Origin: Ignavibacteriales bacterium
GTDB taxonomy: Bacteria > Bacteroidota > Ignavibacteria > Ignavibacteriales > Melioribacteraceae
Direction of reading: 5' to 3'
Assembly: GCA_020635285.1 (NCBI GenBank)
Contig: JACKAB010000005.1
Location: 186,001 to 250,000 of the forward strand
DNA length: 64,000 nt
Shown: positions 20,415 to 31,393 of the stretch, in pieces
Layout: every line of letters starts with the position of its first letter
How positions within the stretch are numbered: position 1 is the first letter of the stretch
Translations under genes and position numbers: made by a program
The notes under the pieces: generated by a model
Databases searched by the model: none
Seen by the model: only the letters and a program-made list of their open reading frames with translations
Told to the model about the DNA's origin: nothing

Positions 20415-22812
20415 ATGAAAAATCATTGTTTACGATTTATAACAGTTCTCTCATTATTTTTTCTATTAAGCGTTTCTGGTAATTCATATTGCCAGTTGGT
20501 GACAAATGGAGGATTTGAGAGTTCTGATACTGGTGCAATTAGTAGTACAAGCGGATGGCTTATGTTTGCGGAAGGAATTACTCCACCGCCAATATTTGAG
20601 ATTGTTAATGATACAGTGGAGCAAGGGATCCGTTCTTTAAAAGTAACTGTTGATGGACTAGGAAGTAATCCATGGGATATACAAGTAGTTTCAGACAGTA
20701 TCCCTATTATTCCAGGAATAAAATATAATTATTCAATTTGGGCAAAAGCAGAAAAACCAGGTGCACAAGTTTCCTTCACAGTTGGAAATTATTCATATTC
20801 TGAGTATGCAGTTATTCGTCCCGCTAATCTTACAACACAGTGGAAAGAATATAAATTGACATTTACTGTAACAGATAATCAATCTTATATCAGAGCTCCT
20901 ATTCACTTCAATTATTCATCTAATTCTGGGAACCCAATTTATATAGATAATCTGAAAATTATTGATGAAAATTTTGGTAAAACACCAATAATTGTTGAAG
21001 CAGAATCTGGCAAGGTCGGCACTAATTTTTCAACTCTGCAAGCTGGTGAAATTACCTATGTTACCACTACTAAAAACTATACGGGACAAACTGCTCCAGA
21101 AGACACAAATAGTATGATAACATATCAGGTTGCTTTGCAAGATTCTGGTACCTATAATTTATTTGCCAGAATAAGAGTTGGGTCAGGTACATTTGATGAT
21201 GATAGTTTTTTTTCGGGTAGAGGATTTGGTGAAAAAAATGATACTGCAAGAAGCGATTGGGTGTTTTTAAATGGACTTGCAAGTGCTGGTTTTACAAATG
21301 CTGATGATGTTGTAAACGATATTGGGACTGGGGGCTCTGAAATATGGAAGTGGGTTAATATCACAAAAAATCTTTTTCCCGTTGATACTACTTCAAAACC
21401 ATTTACTGTTAGTTTAGATAGTCTTACACAAACATTTAAAATTGGCAGCCGTGAAGATGGTCTTTACATTGATAAATTTGCTTTTGGAAAATCACATTTA
21501 TTTTACACTGTTAATGATCTTGATAATGAATTACCAGGAGCAGCAACAATAGAGAAACCTGATTCAAGTAAGTTTTATCAAGGGCCGCCTTTTGCCGAAG
21601 GTTCTCCTAAATTTTTAGGTAACGCATACGGTGATGTTCCAGATTATATCTTTGCTAATTATTGGAATCAATTAACACCCGGTAATGCAGGAAAGTGGGG
21701 TTCTGTTGCGAGTTTACAAGACTCAACAAAATGGAATTGGACAGGATTAGATAGAGCTTATAATTATGCAATGAATAATAACTTAATCTTTAAAAATCAT
21801 ACATTAATTTGGGGTCAGCAACAACCATCATGGATTTCAAATCTTGATTCAGCAAATCAAATTAAATACATAGAGACATGGATTAAAAAAGTAGGTGAAA
21901 GATATCCAAATATAGATATGATTGACGTAGTAAACGAACCATTGGCTTCACACAATCCACCAGATGGAGGAAATGGCAGAGCAAACTATAAAAATGCCTT
22001 AGGCGGAAACGGGGCAACAGGTTGGGATTGGGTAATTAAATCTTTTGAATTAGCAAGAAAATATTTACCAAATGCTAAGTTGATTCTCAATGATTATGGA
22101 ATTATTAATGATAATAATTCAACCTCATCATATCTTAAAATAATTAATTTATTGAAAGACAGAGATTTGATTGATGGTATTGGTGTACAAGGTCATCGTT
22201 TTGAATTTGAGAATGCTGATACTAATACACTAAAAAATAATTTAAATAAACTTGGAGCAACAGGGCTGCCTGTTTATATCTCTGAATTTGATTTAGGTAA
22301 TTATAGTGACTCAGGAACACCTAATGATAACACTCAATTAAACCTTTATAAAAAGATATTCCCAATTTTATGGAAACATAATGCAGTAAAAAAGGCATTA
22401 CATTATGGGGCTATCTTGAAGGACAAATGTGGCAAAAAACATGTTTTCTTGTGCATACTGATGGGGAAGCAAGACCTGCATTAGATTGGATGGCTCAATA
22501 CGTTAAAGATAATCCAGTTGGAGTAAATGAAAACATTTCAGTTTTACCAAACAATTTTGAATTGGAACAGAACTTTCCCAATCCATTTAATCCTGCTACA
22601 AATATAAGATACAATATTGCAAATACTACAAAAGTTACATTGAAAGTATATGACATACTTGGAAGGAAGTGCAGACTCTTGTTAATAAAATTCAATCACC
22701 AGGGCAATATAGTATTGAATTTAATGCTGTTAGTCTCTCTAGCGGTATATATTTTTATCAGCTTAATGCTGGAAGTTTTAACTCAATAAAAAAACTTGTT
22801 GTACTTAAATAA
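20415..22812 (+). CDS. GH10 endo-1,4-beta-xylanase with N-terminal CBMs and T9SS tail, frameshifted near the end
   Basis: ATG 20415 was preferred over 20403 because GGAGTT lies about 6 bases upstream. After the signal peptide comes a CBM4/9/22-type module (VTNGGFESSDTG to PIYIDNLKII). A second beta-sandwich starts at IIVEAESGKVG (CBM6/malectin-like, about residues 190-370) and leads into GH10. The acid/base is Glu508 in DVVNEPLASH and the nucleophile is Glu624 in PVYISEFDLG. Breaks at about 22400 and 22668 are restored by one base each, giving LWGYLEGQMW-type GH10 text and then a T9SS tail (LEQNFPNPFNPATN) ending at 22812. This is the likely backbone-cutting enzyme of the locus, exposed on the surface or released. 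Confidence 0.9.
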
Positions 22813-22835
22813 AATTATTCTATTAAATCATTCGA

Positions 22836-22860
22836 TAGCTGGATCTTAAAAATCCAGCTA
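22836..22860 (+). terminator. Perfect hairpin after the GH10 gene
   Basis: TAGCTGGAT and ATCCAGCTA form a perfect 9-bp stem with a 7-base loop, 23 bases after the GH10 stop. Only a short T-rich stretch follows, so partial termination or mRNA processing between GH10 and CE15 is more likely than complete termination. Confidence 0.6.
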
Positions 22861-22872
22861 TTGTTAATTAAA

Positions 22873-24236
22873 ATGAAAAAGATGAAAAATATTTACTACT
22901 TTTTAATCATATATATACTTCCATTGCAACTTTTTGCACAATCCAAATCGATTTCTGATACACTAAAACAACCAATTAATTTAACAGCTCAAGAAGACCA
23001 TGCACGTTTATTAAAACTACTTAATATAGATTCACTAAGACCAGGCCCTTCAGGTAATCCTAACGCACCAAACGCTGCTAACAGTGATGAAGCTAAGGCA
23101 AATCCATACCCAAATCTTCCGGATCCGTTAAAATTAAATAATGGTCATATAGTTATTACACCGGAAATGTGGTGGAAACAACGTAGACCAGAAATAAAAG
23201 AATATTTTGATAGAGAAATTTATGGTAGATTGCCGCAAAATATTCCGGGTGTAAAATGGGATGTTATCAAAGTTGAAAATAACAAAGTTGCGGATATTCC
23301 AGTAATCACAAAAAAAATTATTGGGCACATTGATGATACTAAATACCCATTAATTAACGTTGACATTGAACTTACGCTTGTTACACCTAAAGATAGAAAA
23401 AGTCCCGTACCAGTAATAATTCATTTTGGTTATGATTTTAGCAAATTTCCCAATTTTGATTCAACAAAACTTCCTCCGGATTTTGATAAATGGAAATCAG
23501 AAATTCTTTCTCATGGTTATGGATACGCAATTTTAATTCCCACAAGTTTTCAAGATGACAATGGTGCTGGTTTAACTAAAGGAATAATCGGATTAGTTAA
23601 CAAAGGTCAACCGCGTAAATTAGATGATTGGGGTACGCTTCGTGCTTGGGCTTGGGGGGCAAGTAAAACTTTAGATTATTTAAAAACAGATAAAAATGTT
23701 GATGGAAATAAAGTTGGTATCGAAGGACTTTCAAGATATGGTAAAGCTGCATTAGTAACTTTGGCTTATGACCAAAGATTTGCAATAGGTTTTATTGGAT
23801 CTTCTGGTGAAGGTGGTGCAAGTTTGCTTCGTCGGAATTTCGGTGAATTAATTGAGAATGTTGCCTCAACAGGAGAATATCATTGGATGGCAGGGAATTT
23901 TTTAAAATATGCCGGAACCTTGACAACAAAAGATCTTCCGATAGATGCTCATGAACTAATTGCAATGTGTGCTCCAAGACCGGTATTTATTAGTTGCGGT
24001 TCACCTGAAGTAGAAGGCAATTGGGTTGATGCAAAAGGGCAATTTATGGCAGCCGTTGGTGCTGGACCAGTTTATAAACTTCTTGGTAAAAAGGATTTAG
24101 GAACTAATGAAATGCCCCCAATTGGAACCCCTTTAGTCTATGGTGATATTGCATTTAGTCAACATTCCGGCGGACATACTAATGCACCAAATTGGCAAAC
24201 TTTTTAAAATTTGCAGATAAGTATCTTTCAAAATAA
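22873..24236 (+). CDS. CE15 4-O-methyl-glucuronoyl methylesterase-type hydrolase, frameshifted at the very end
   Basis: A secreted alpha/beta-hydrolase of the CE15 (glucuronoyl esterase) family with a signal peptide ending LFAQ. The catalytic serine lies in GIEGLSRYGKAAL, the CE15 GxSRxGK motif whose Arg follows the nucleophile. SGEGGASLLRRNFGE and HSGGHTNAPNW carry further family residues, the latter with the catalytic His. CE15 enzymes cut the ester between lignin alcohols and glucuronic acid on xylan. A missing T in a five-T run at about 24205 stops the frame early; with it the protein ends LKFADKYLSK at 24236. ATG 22873 is chosen over an upstream TTG at 22861 inside the hairpin region. 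Confidence 0.86.
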
Positions 24237-24304
24237 ACTTTATGAAAGTTAGAATTTAATTAGATGTTGATGATAATACTTAAAAAAAAGAGAGGGAGAA
24301 ATCA

Positions 24305-26915
24305 ATGAAATTGAAAGTGTTTTTACAGTTTATTCTAAGCTGTCTTTGCTTATTTGCCTATTCCAATTCTCTTTTTAGCCAGCAGTTAGGTTTGGAAATT
24401 GGTGAAAACGGATATTTTGAAATGCCTGGTCTAAATGTGTTGGTATACAATAACACATTTCCCAGAAGGTCATCAAGGGGGAGTTGAAATAATTCAACAT
24501 GATAACCGTGTTGCAACTAACGGTGAACTCAGATTGAGTCCATCGCCAGGTCAATGGCAGCCAATTCCAAAATTAGGTATCGGCTATGAAGCAAGAGGAG
24601 TTAGCCCGCAAGGAGTTGAACTAACAAGCCGAATTGTCGATAAGGCAAATAATTTAATTAGTATGCCGTGTAGCTATCCTGATTCTAGTAGGTTAGAGCA
24701 AGGATTTAATCCAATTATTTATCCTGATTTAAATATAAAATACAATGTTAAAGTTAAAGCAGAAGGATCAAGTTTTACAATTACTGTAGATCTAGAAAAA
24801 CCACTTCCATCAAATTGGGTTGGACGTGTTGGTTATAATCTAGAACTCTTTCCAGGTGATTTGTATGGTAAAACTTATATGATTGATGGGAAAGCGGGAA
24901 TCTTTCAACGTCAAGCTAGTGGACCAACTTACTTAAATGAAGAAAAAGAAGTGGAAGCAGTTCCTTTTGCTAAAGGAAGTAAATTAGTAGTTGCTCCGGA
25001 AAGCGATCTATTGAGAATGGTAATTAATTCAAACACAGAATTATTATTACTGGATGGGAGTCTTAAGCATAACAATGGTTGGTTTACTATAAGATCTCTG
25101 GTTCCAGCTGGGAAAACAAAGGATGCAATTGTCTGGAAAATATCACCTAATGTAATTCCTAATTGGAAGAGAAATCCAATAGTTCATATTTCACAAGTAG
25201 GGTATCATCCAAATCAACCTAAAACAGCATTTATTGAGTTGGATAAAAATGATAGCGATATCATGAAAGCTGAACTACTGAAATTGCAAGAGGATGGAAA
25301 ATATAAATTTGTTAAGGATGAACTTCCACAAAATTGGGGAAGATACTTAAGATATAATTATTATCTTTTGAATTTTGATGATGTAAAAGAAGAAGGAATG
25401 TATCAAATAAAGTATGGGGACTTTTTGACAAATCCATTTCAAATAAGTTCAAGTGTTTACAAAAACAATGTTTGGCAGCCTACTTTAGAATACTTTATTC
25501 CAATTCAAATGTGTCATATGAGAATTAATCAGAAATATAGAGTATGGCACGGTGCTTGTCATCTTGATGATGCATTAATTGCTCCGTTAAATATAAAACA
25601 TTTTGATGGGTATAATAATGAAGCAGAAAAAACTACCTTAACTTCATTTAAACCTTTAGAACATGTTGAAGGATTAAATATCGGTGGTTGGCATGATGCC
25701 GGCGATTATGATCTTAGAGTAGAATCTCAAGCCGAGACAGTAATCGCTCTAGCCGCAGCATATGAAGAATTTGGAATCGAAAATGATGAGACATTAGTTG
25801 ATCAAAAGGATAGACTTGTTGAACTTTTTAATCCTGATGGAAAACCAGATATTTTGCAGCAGGTTGAACATGGTGTTCTCACTATTATAGCAGGGTATAG
25901 GAATTTCGGACGCTTATATAGGGGGATAATAGCACCATCTCTAAGACAATATGTTCACCTTGGTGATGCCGAAACTCACACAGATAACAAAGTTTTCGAT
26001 AACGAAGAAATGCGTAAAAAAGCTGCAGCTATTGATGGGCTTTGGTATAAAAAAGTTGCAAGTAGATATTCAAACATTTTTGATCCGGAGTTAAATCATG
26101 ATAAAACAGAATTAGTAGTCCCAGATTTAGATGATAGATTGGTATTCAATTCTTCCGAACCTCATTTTCAATTAGTTGGGGCAGCTGGCTTAGCAGCAGC
26201 TTCAAGAGTATTGCAAGATTATAAACCAGACTTAGCAAAAGAATGTATTGACGCTGCTGAAAATATATGGAGGGATAATCAATATGCCCAAGGCCGAAGA
26301 GTTAATACTTCCAAAATTGATTTACTTGTTGAACTAATTCTTACAACTAATAAAGAGGATTATAAAAATGAACTCTGTAAACTTGCAGATGAAGTTGCTG
26401 AAGGATTTGAAAAAATTGGATGGAATGTTGGACGTGTTATTGATAAAGTTAATTGCCAAGAGTTTAGAGAAACGGTAACTGAAGCTGCCAAAGTCAATAA
26501 AATTGAGTTTGATAAAATGATGAAAAAATCTCCATTTAATTCTCCGATGGAACATACTGAATTTGTAGCATTTGCACAATACTATTTAATTAAAGCTTGG
26601 CCGGAGATTTTTTCAACCGAATATTTATATTCAATTATTAATTATCTTTTAGGCTGTAAACCTGGTAACACAACAAATAGTTTAGTCTCCGGTGTTGGCG
26701 TAAATTCTCCAATCGTTGCGTACGGTACTAATAGAGCTGATTGGAGCTATATTCCAGGAGGTACATTTTGGAATGCAGTTAATCTTGTAAATCCTGATTA
26801 TGCAGAAGATAAAGTTTGGCCTTTTTTATGGCAGGAACGAGAGTATATTATAACTGCTCCGGCTTATTATATGTTTGCAGTTATTGCCGCCGATAGATTG
26901 TTACAAGGGAATTGA
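24305..26915 (+). CDS. GH9 endoglucanase-type hydrolase (second copy), one frameshift
   Basis: Paralogue of the GH9 gene at 11627 with the same layout: signal peptide ending LFSQ, N-terminal beta-rich region (FEMPGLNVLVYNN, then EGHQGGVEIIQHDNR), CelD_N Ig domain from ISQVGYHPNQ, and the GH9 barrel. The catalytic Asp pair is in GGWHDAGDYD and the C-terminal acid Glu is in LWQEREYIIT. A ribosome site (AGGGAG) precedes ATG 24305. The frame breaks at about 24455, near the ACACATTTCCC stretch, only 50 codons in, so an automatic caller would start about 130 bases late and lose the signal peptide. It lacks a T9SS tail. It probably acts on beta-1,4-glucan or xyloglucan oligosaccharides. Confidence 0.86.
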
Positions 26916-26955
26916 AAAATAAATTATGATAAGAAAAATAAAATAGGAGTTAAAT

Positions 26956-28506
26956 ATGTTTAAGCTTAAATATTACTTTTTTTTGATTGTTTTTAGTATG
27001 CTAACACTGCAAGCAGCTGATAAAAATGAGAATAAGATAATTATTAATGCAGATTTAGGAACCGTTAAAATTAACAAAAATATTTACGGTCATTTTGCTG
27101 AACATTTAGGACGATGTATTTATGAAGGATTTTGGGTAGGCGAAGATTCTCCAATTCCAAATACACGAGGTTTAAGAAACGATATTATTGAAGCTTTAAA
27201 GGACATTAATCCGCCCGTAATTCGCTGGCCAGGAGGTTGTTTTGCTGATACTTATCATTGGATGGACGGAATTGGACCTCGGGAAAAACGTCCATCAATA
27301 ATTAACACTAATTGGGGAGGAGTTACTGAAGATAATAGTTTTGGAACTCATGAATTTTTGGATTTATGCGAAATATTAGGTGCTGAACCATACATATGTG
27401 TTAATGTTGGAAGTGGTACTTTAAAGGAAGCATCAGATTGGGTTGAATATGTTAACTCTAATAATGATAGTCCAATGACAAGATTGAGAAAAGAAAATGG
27501 GCGTGAAAAACCTTGGAATGTTAAATACTGGGCCGTTGGAAATGAGAGCTGGGGATGTGGAGGAAATATGGAACCTGCTTATTATGCTGATAACTTTAAA
27601 CGTTATTCAACATTTATGCACGGTAGAGATCTTTTTAAAGTTGCAAGCGGCGGAACAGATGCTGATTATGATTGGACAGAAACCGTAATGAAAAAAACAC
27701 AAAAATTTGGACATTTGATTCAAGGATATTCATTTCATTACTACTCAGTTTATCCTGGTTGGAATCCGAAAAGTTCTGCTACAGAATTTAAGGAAGACGG
27801 CTGGTTCGGAATGATGGAAACAACATTCGTAGTTGATGATAGATTAAAAAAACACATCGCATTAATGGACGAGTATGATCCTACCAACAAAATAGGATTA
27901 ATAGCAGACGAATGGGGAAGTTGGTATGAAGTTGAACCTGGAACAAATCCTGGATTTTTATATCAGCAAAATACTTTACGCGATGCGGTAATGGGAGCTA
28001 TTTATTTAAATATTTTTAACAATAATGCTGAAAGAGTTAAAATGGCAAACATTGCACAAACAGTTAATGTTTTACAGGCAATGATTTTAACAAAAGCGGA
28101 GCAGCTAGTTAAAACACCAACATTTTATCTTTTTAAAATGTATAAAGTACATCAAGATGCAACTATGCTGCCATTAACTATTGAGTCTGAAGATTATGAA
28201 TATAATGGTAAAAAAATTCCATCAATAACCTCTTCAGCTTCTCAAACTAATAATGGAGATATAAATATATCGTTGGCAAATGTTAATCCTAATAAGGATA
28301 TTATAGTTGATATTGATTTACGAGGAATAGCAAATTTTGCTAATGTAAAAGGTGAGATTATTACTTCGGAGAAAATGAACGACTATAATGATTTTGGAAA
28401 ACCGGAAAAAGTTAACATAAAATCTTTTTCAAATTTCAAATTAGAGAACAAAAAACTTACGGTTACACTTCCTTCAAAATCAGTTGTAACAATAAATCTA
28501 AAGTAA
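26956..28506 (+). CDS. GH51 alpha-L-arabinofuranosidase
   Basis: An intact 516-residue enzyme that starts 11 bases after an AGGAG ribosome site. A short signal peptide (ending LQAADK) precedes the GH51 core: NIYGHFAEHLGRCIYEGFWV, VIRWPGGCFADTYHW, acid/base Glu197 in AVGNESWGCGG and nucleophile Glu319 in LIADEWGSWYEV. The last ~130 residues are the family beta-sandwich. This is the compact GH51 type, distinct from the CBM-containing one at 7867. It releases terminal alpha-L-arabinofuranose from arabinoxylan or arabinan fragments. It is the last gene of the degradative run and is followed by a strong hairpin. Confidence 0.93.
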   Translation: MFKLKYYFFLIVFSMLTLQAADKNENKIIINADLGTVKINKNIYGHFAEHLGRCIYEGFWVGEDSPIPNTRGLRNDIIEALKDINPPVIRWPGGCFADTYHWMDGIGPREKRPSIINTNWGGVTEDNSFGTHEFLDLCEILGAEPYICVNVGSGTLKEASDWVEYVNSNNDSPMTRLRKENGREKPWNVKYWAVGNESWGCGGNMEPAYYADNFKRYSTFMHGRDLFKVASGGTDADYDWTETVMKKTQKFGHLIQGYSFHYYSVYPGWNPKSSATEFKEDGWFGMMETTFVVDDRLKKHIALMDEYDPTNKIGLIADEWGSWYEVEPGTNPGFLYQQNTLRDAVMGAIYLNIFNNNAERVKMANIAQTVNVLQAMILTKAEQLVKTPTFYLFKMYKVHQDATMLPLTIESEDYEYNGKKIPSITSSASQTNNGDINISLANVNPNKDIIVDIDLRGIANFANVKGEIITSEKMNDYNDFGKPEKVNIKSFSNFKLENKKLTVTLPSKSVVTINLK

Positions 28507-28540
28507 CATTTATTGCAGAGTAATATTGAAAGAAATCTTT

Positions 28541-28571
28541 AAAGTGGTCAATTTTGCTGTTTGACCACTTT
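28541..28571 (+). terminator. Strong hairpin closing the glycoside hydrolase run
   Basis: AAAGTGGTCAA and TTGACCACTTT form a perfect 11-bp stem around a 9-base loop, 34 bases after the GH51 stop. It separates the polysaccharide locus from the lar genes and is the best terminator candidate in the first 30 kb. Confidence 0.72.
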
Positions 28572-28650
28572 ATAATAGCACCATGCGTTTTTGTAAGTCA
28601 ATTATAATTCACTAAATTATAATCTAATTTTTATCATAAACATTTTTTAT

Positions 28651-29490
28651 ATGCCAAAAGAAAATCAAAATATAATATCTTTATTAAATAAATTAGAGCA
28701 TGAGATTCACAGCTATAACAAGACGATTATCGCCTTATCTGGCGGTGTAGATTCTTGTTTAGTATCATTTTTATGCAGAAAATATCTTGATAAAGAAAAT
28801 GCTGTTGCGGTAATTTCAGATTCACCAAGTCTAAAACGAAAAGATCTTGATGTTGCAATAAAGTTTTGTAATGAGCATGATATTGAATATGAAATTGTTC
28901 ATACAAATGAACTTAATAATGAAAATTATTTGTCAAATCCAATAAACAGATGTTATTTCTGTAAAAGTGAACTTTATGATACATTACATATTTTAAGCAA
29001 TGATAAATACACTGATTTTGAAATTGTAAACGGCAATAATTATTCAGATCTTGGAGATTATCGTCCTGGATTAAAATCGGCCTCAGAAAATAAAATTTTC
29101 AGTCCATTTATTAGCTGTAAAATTGATAAAAATTCAATTAGGGAATTAGCTAAACATTTTAATTTATCCGTTTGGGATAAGCCTGCGAGTCCTTGCTTAA
29201 GTAGTCGGTTCCCATATGGTGAAGCAATAACAAAGGAAAAATTAAAAAGGGTAGAAGAAGCAGAATCTATTCTTAATAGTTTCGGATTTAAAGATGTAAG
29301 AGTTAGGACAACTAACAGCATTGCAAAAATAGAAGTACCAAAAGAGGACATACCTAAATTAAAATCTTCTTTTAGCAAAATAGAAAAAGAATTGATTGAA
29401 CTAGGTTATACCCAGTGTTTAATTGATGAAGAAGGATTTGTTTCTGGTAAATTAAATAGAGTTATTGATGAATTACAATATAGATCATAA
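28651..29490 (+). CDS. larE: LarE, ATP-dependent sacrificial sulfur transferase
   Basis: A 279-residue PP-loop ATP pyrophosphatase. SGGVDS at residues 30-35 binds ATP and adenylates the substrate. NRCYFCKSELYD and PASPCLSSRFPYG (Cys182, matching the position of the sacrificial Cys176 of Lactobacillus LarE) are family signatures. LarE donates sulfur to the pyridinium biscarboxylate mononucleotide during synthesis of the nickel-pincer nucleotide used by lactate racemase and related LarA-type racemases/epimerases. The gene is intact, overlaps larB by 26 bases and is followed by larC, so the whole cofactor pathway is encoded here. No SD is obvious before the start. Confidence 0.93.
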   Translation: MPKENQNIISLLNKLEHEIHSYNKTIIALSGGVDSCLVSFLCRKYLDKENAVAVISDSPSLKRKDLDVAIKFCNEHDIEYEIVHTNELNNENYLSNPINRCYFCKSELYDTLHILSNDKYTDFEIVNGNNYSDLGDYRPGLKSASENKIFSPFISCKIDKNSIRELAKHFNLSVWDKPASPCLSSRFPYGEAITKEKLKRVEEAESILNSFGFKDVRVRTTNSIAKIEVPKEDIPKLKSSFSKIEKELIELGYTQCLIDEEGFVSGKLNRVIDELQYRS

Positions 29491-30118
29491 TAGAAAAACA
29501 CGTATTGGTTTTCCGGAAGTTATATACGGAGAATCCAAAGATGTTGATACACTTTCTAATATTTTAGAAGAAACTTTAAAGCATAGCCCTAATGCACTAC
29601 TAACAAAACTACAGGAAGAAAAGTATTTAAAGATAAAAGACAAATTTAAAAATGTTTTTTATGATTTAAAATCTGGTATCTGTATTGTTGGCAATTTAAC
29701 TAAAAATAAAAAAAGGAATCCTGATATAATAATTCTTTCTGGCGGCACTTCTGATGAATTTGTTGTTAACGAAGCATTTTATACGTCAGAATTTTTAGGG
29801 TTGAAAGCAAAAAAAATCATAGATGTTGGTGTTGCGGGTGTTCATAGATTATTAGATAGAAAAGAAGAAATAAATAAAGCAAAAGTATTAATTGTTTGTG
29901 CTGGATTTGAAGGGGCATTACCAACAGTAGTTGGTGGATTGTTTCCTCAACCAATAATTGCAGTACCAATAAGTATTGGCTATGGTGTTGCAAAAGGAGG
30001 TCATACGGCTCTTAACTCAATGCTTTCAAGCTGTGCAAACGGATTGCTTGTAACAAATATTGATAATGGCTATGGTGCAGCTATTGCAGCATATCGTATT
30101 GTGAAAGGTCTTAGATAA
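29465..30118 (+). CDS. larB: LarB, pyridinium-3,5-biscarboxylic acid mononucleotide synthase
   Basis: A 217-residue protein of the NCAIR-mutase-like (PurE-like) LarB family. Its C-terminal half carries DIIILSGGTSDEFVVNEAF, DVGVAGVHRLLD and LIVCAGFEGALPTVVGGL, ending with an IGYGVAKGGHTALNSML segment. LarB carboxylates the nicotinic acid adenine dinucleotide pyridinium ring and hydrolyses the phosphoanhydride, the first step toward the nickel-pincer cofactor. The start overlaps the end of larE and its stop overlaps the larC start (TAATG), so the three are translationally coupled. Confidence 0.93.
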   Translation: MMNYNIDHNRKTRIGFPEVIYGESKDVDTLSNILEETLKHSPNALLTKLQEEKYLKIKDKFKNVFYDLKSGICIVGNLTKNKKRNPDIIILSGGTSDEFVVNEAFYTSEFLGLKAKKIIDVGVAGVHRLLDRKEEINKAKVLIVCAGFEGALPTVVGGLFPQPIIAVPISIGYGVAKGGHTALNSMLSSCANGLLVTNIDNGYGAAIAAYRIVKGLR

Positions 30119-31286
30119 TGTCAAAAATATTAAAAATAGAAGCTTTTTCCGGTGCAAGTGGAGATATGTTTTTAGGAGCTTTAGCTCAATTAACAGATGG
30201 TTTTGAGGAATTAAAAAACTTACCATCAATCCTAAACTTTGATGAGCAAGCTGAAATAAAAATTTCGGATGTAAAAAAAAATGGAATTGCTTGCAAGCAT
30301 GTAAAAGTCGTGGAAAAAATACATCAGCATCACCATAGACATTTAACAGATATAATTTCTTTAATTGAAAAATCTTCACTATCAAGTAATGCTAAAAAGA
30401 TAGCGCTAGATATTTTTGAAATTATAGGGAAAGCCGAGGCAAAGGTTCATAACATTCCAATCGAAAATATTCATTTTCACGAAGTAGGAGCTGTTGATTC
30501 AATTATTGATATATGCGGTACGGCATATTATTTAGATAAACTTAAAATTGAAAAATCATTTTTGACATCTTTGGTAACCGGGAAAGGTTTTGTAAATACT
30601 GCCCATGGGAAATTACCGGTTCCTGCACCTGCAACAAAATTAATAATAGAAGGAATACCATATACAGGGTGATGAGGATGGCGAAAGATTGACTCCAACC
30701 GGTGCAGCAATTATAAAATATCTTAATCCAAGTTTTGAAGAAATTTCTGTTAAAGATATTCAGACTGCATATGGCGCTGGAGAAAAAGAATTTAATTCAC
30801 CTAACGTATTAAGATTGTCTGTTTCGGAAATTATAGAAGATATGGACGATTTAATTATTATTGAAACAAATATAGATGATATGAATAATGAATTTTTGGG
30901 TTTAGAATTCCAGAATCACTTATTAAATATTGGAGCAATTGATTTTTTTATAACACAGGTAATTATGAAGAAAGGTAGACCTGGGCTTTTATTAAGAGCG
31001 CTATGTAAAAAAAAATGATTTACAAAAGATTTCTGATTTTATTCTAAATTTTACATCTACTATTGGATTAAGATACTATCCGGTTAAAAGAATTGAACTT
31101 TCCAGAGAACTTAAAAAGGTAAATACCGATTTTGGAATCTTTAATGTAAAAGTTTCTAAAACACCGGATGGAAATGAAAAAATAAAACCAGAATCTGATG
31201 AGATTATGAAATATGCATTAGCTAATCAAATAGATCCAAATAAAATTTCAAGAAGCATAATTAACAGTTACAAAAATCGTAAATAA
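30118..31286 (+). CDS. larC: LarC, nickel insertion protein of the pincer cofactor, two frame breaks
   Basis: The start overlaps the larB stop by one base. The protein reads EAFSGASGDMFLGALAQL at the N-terminus and HFHEVGAVDSIIDICGTAYY (metal-rich region) in the middle, with a histidine cluster HQHHHRH. The C-terminal domain has ETNIDDMNNEFLG and MKKGRPGLLL. Frame breaks lie at 30665-30672 (GGG before TGATGAGGATGG; dropping one G restores the frame) and in a nine-A run at about 31008-31016. The last segment runs to the stop at 31286. LarC inserts nickel into the thiolated nucleotide using CTP. Lactobacillus larC is also split between two frames, but the site differs. Confidence 0.86.
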
Positions 31287-31393
31287 GTTCATACAATAAA
31301 TTATACTTGTGGACATATTATTTCTCAATCATTAACCATACAATTCTTTACATTCTACTAAATGCATTAACGATAAAAATGAGGGAACTCATT

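Noticed and set aside
29058..29378. A 106-codon reverse frame inside larE
   Set aside because: It is antisense to a well-conserved gene and has no independent support.
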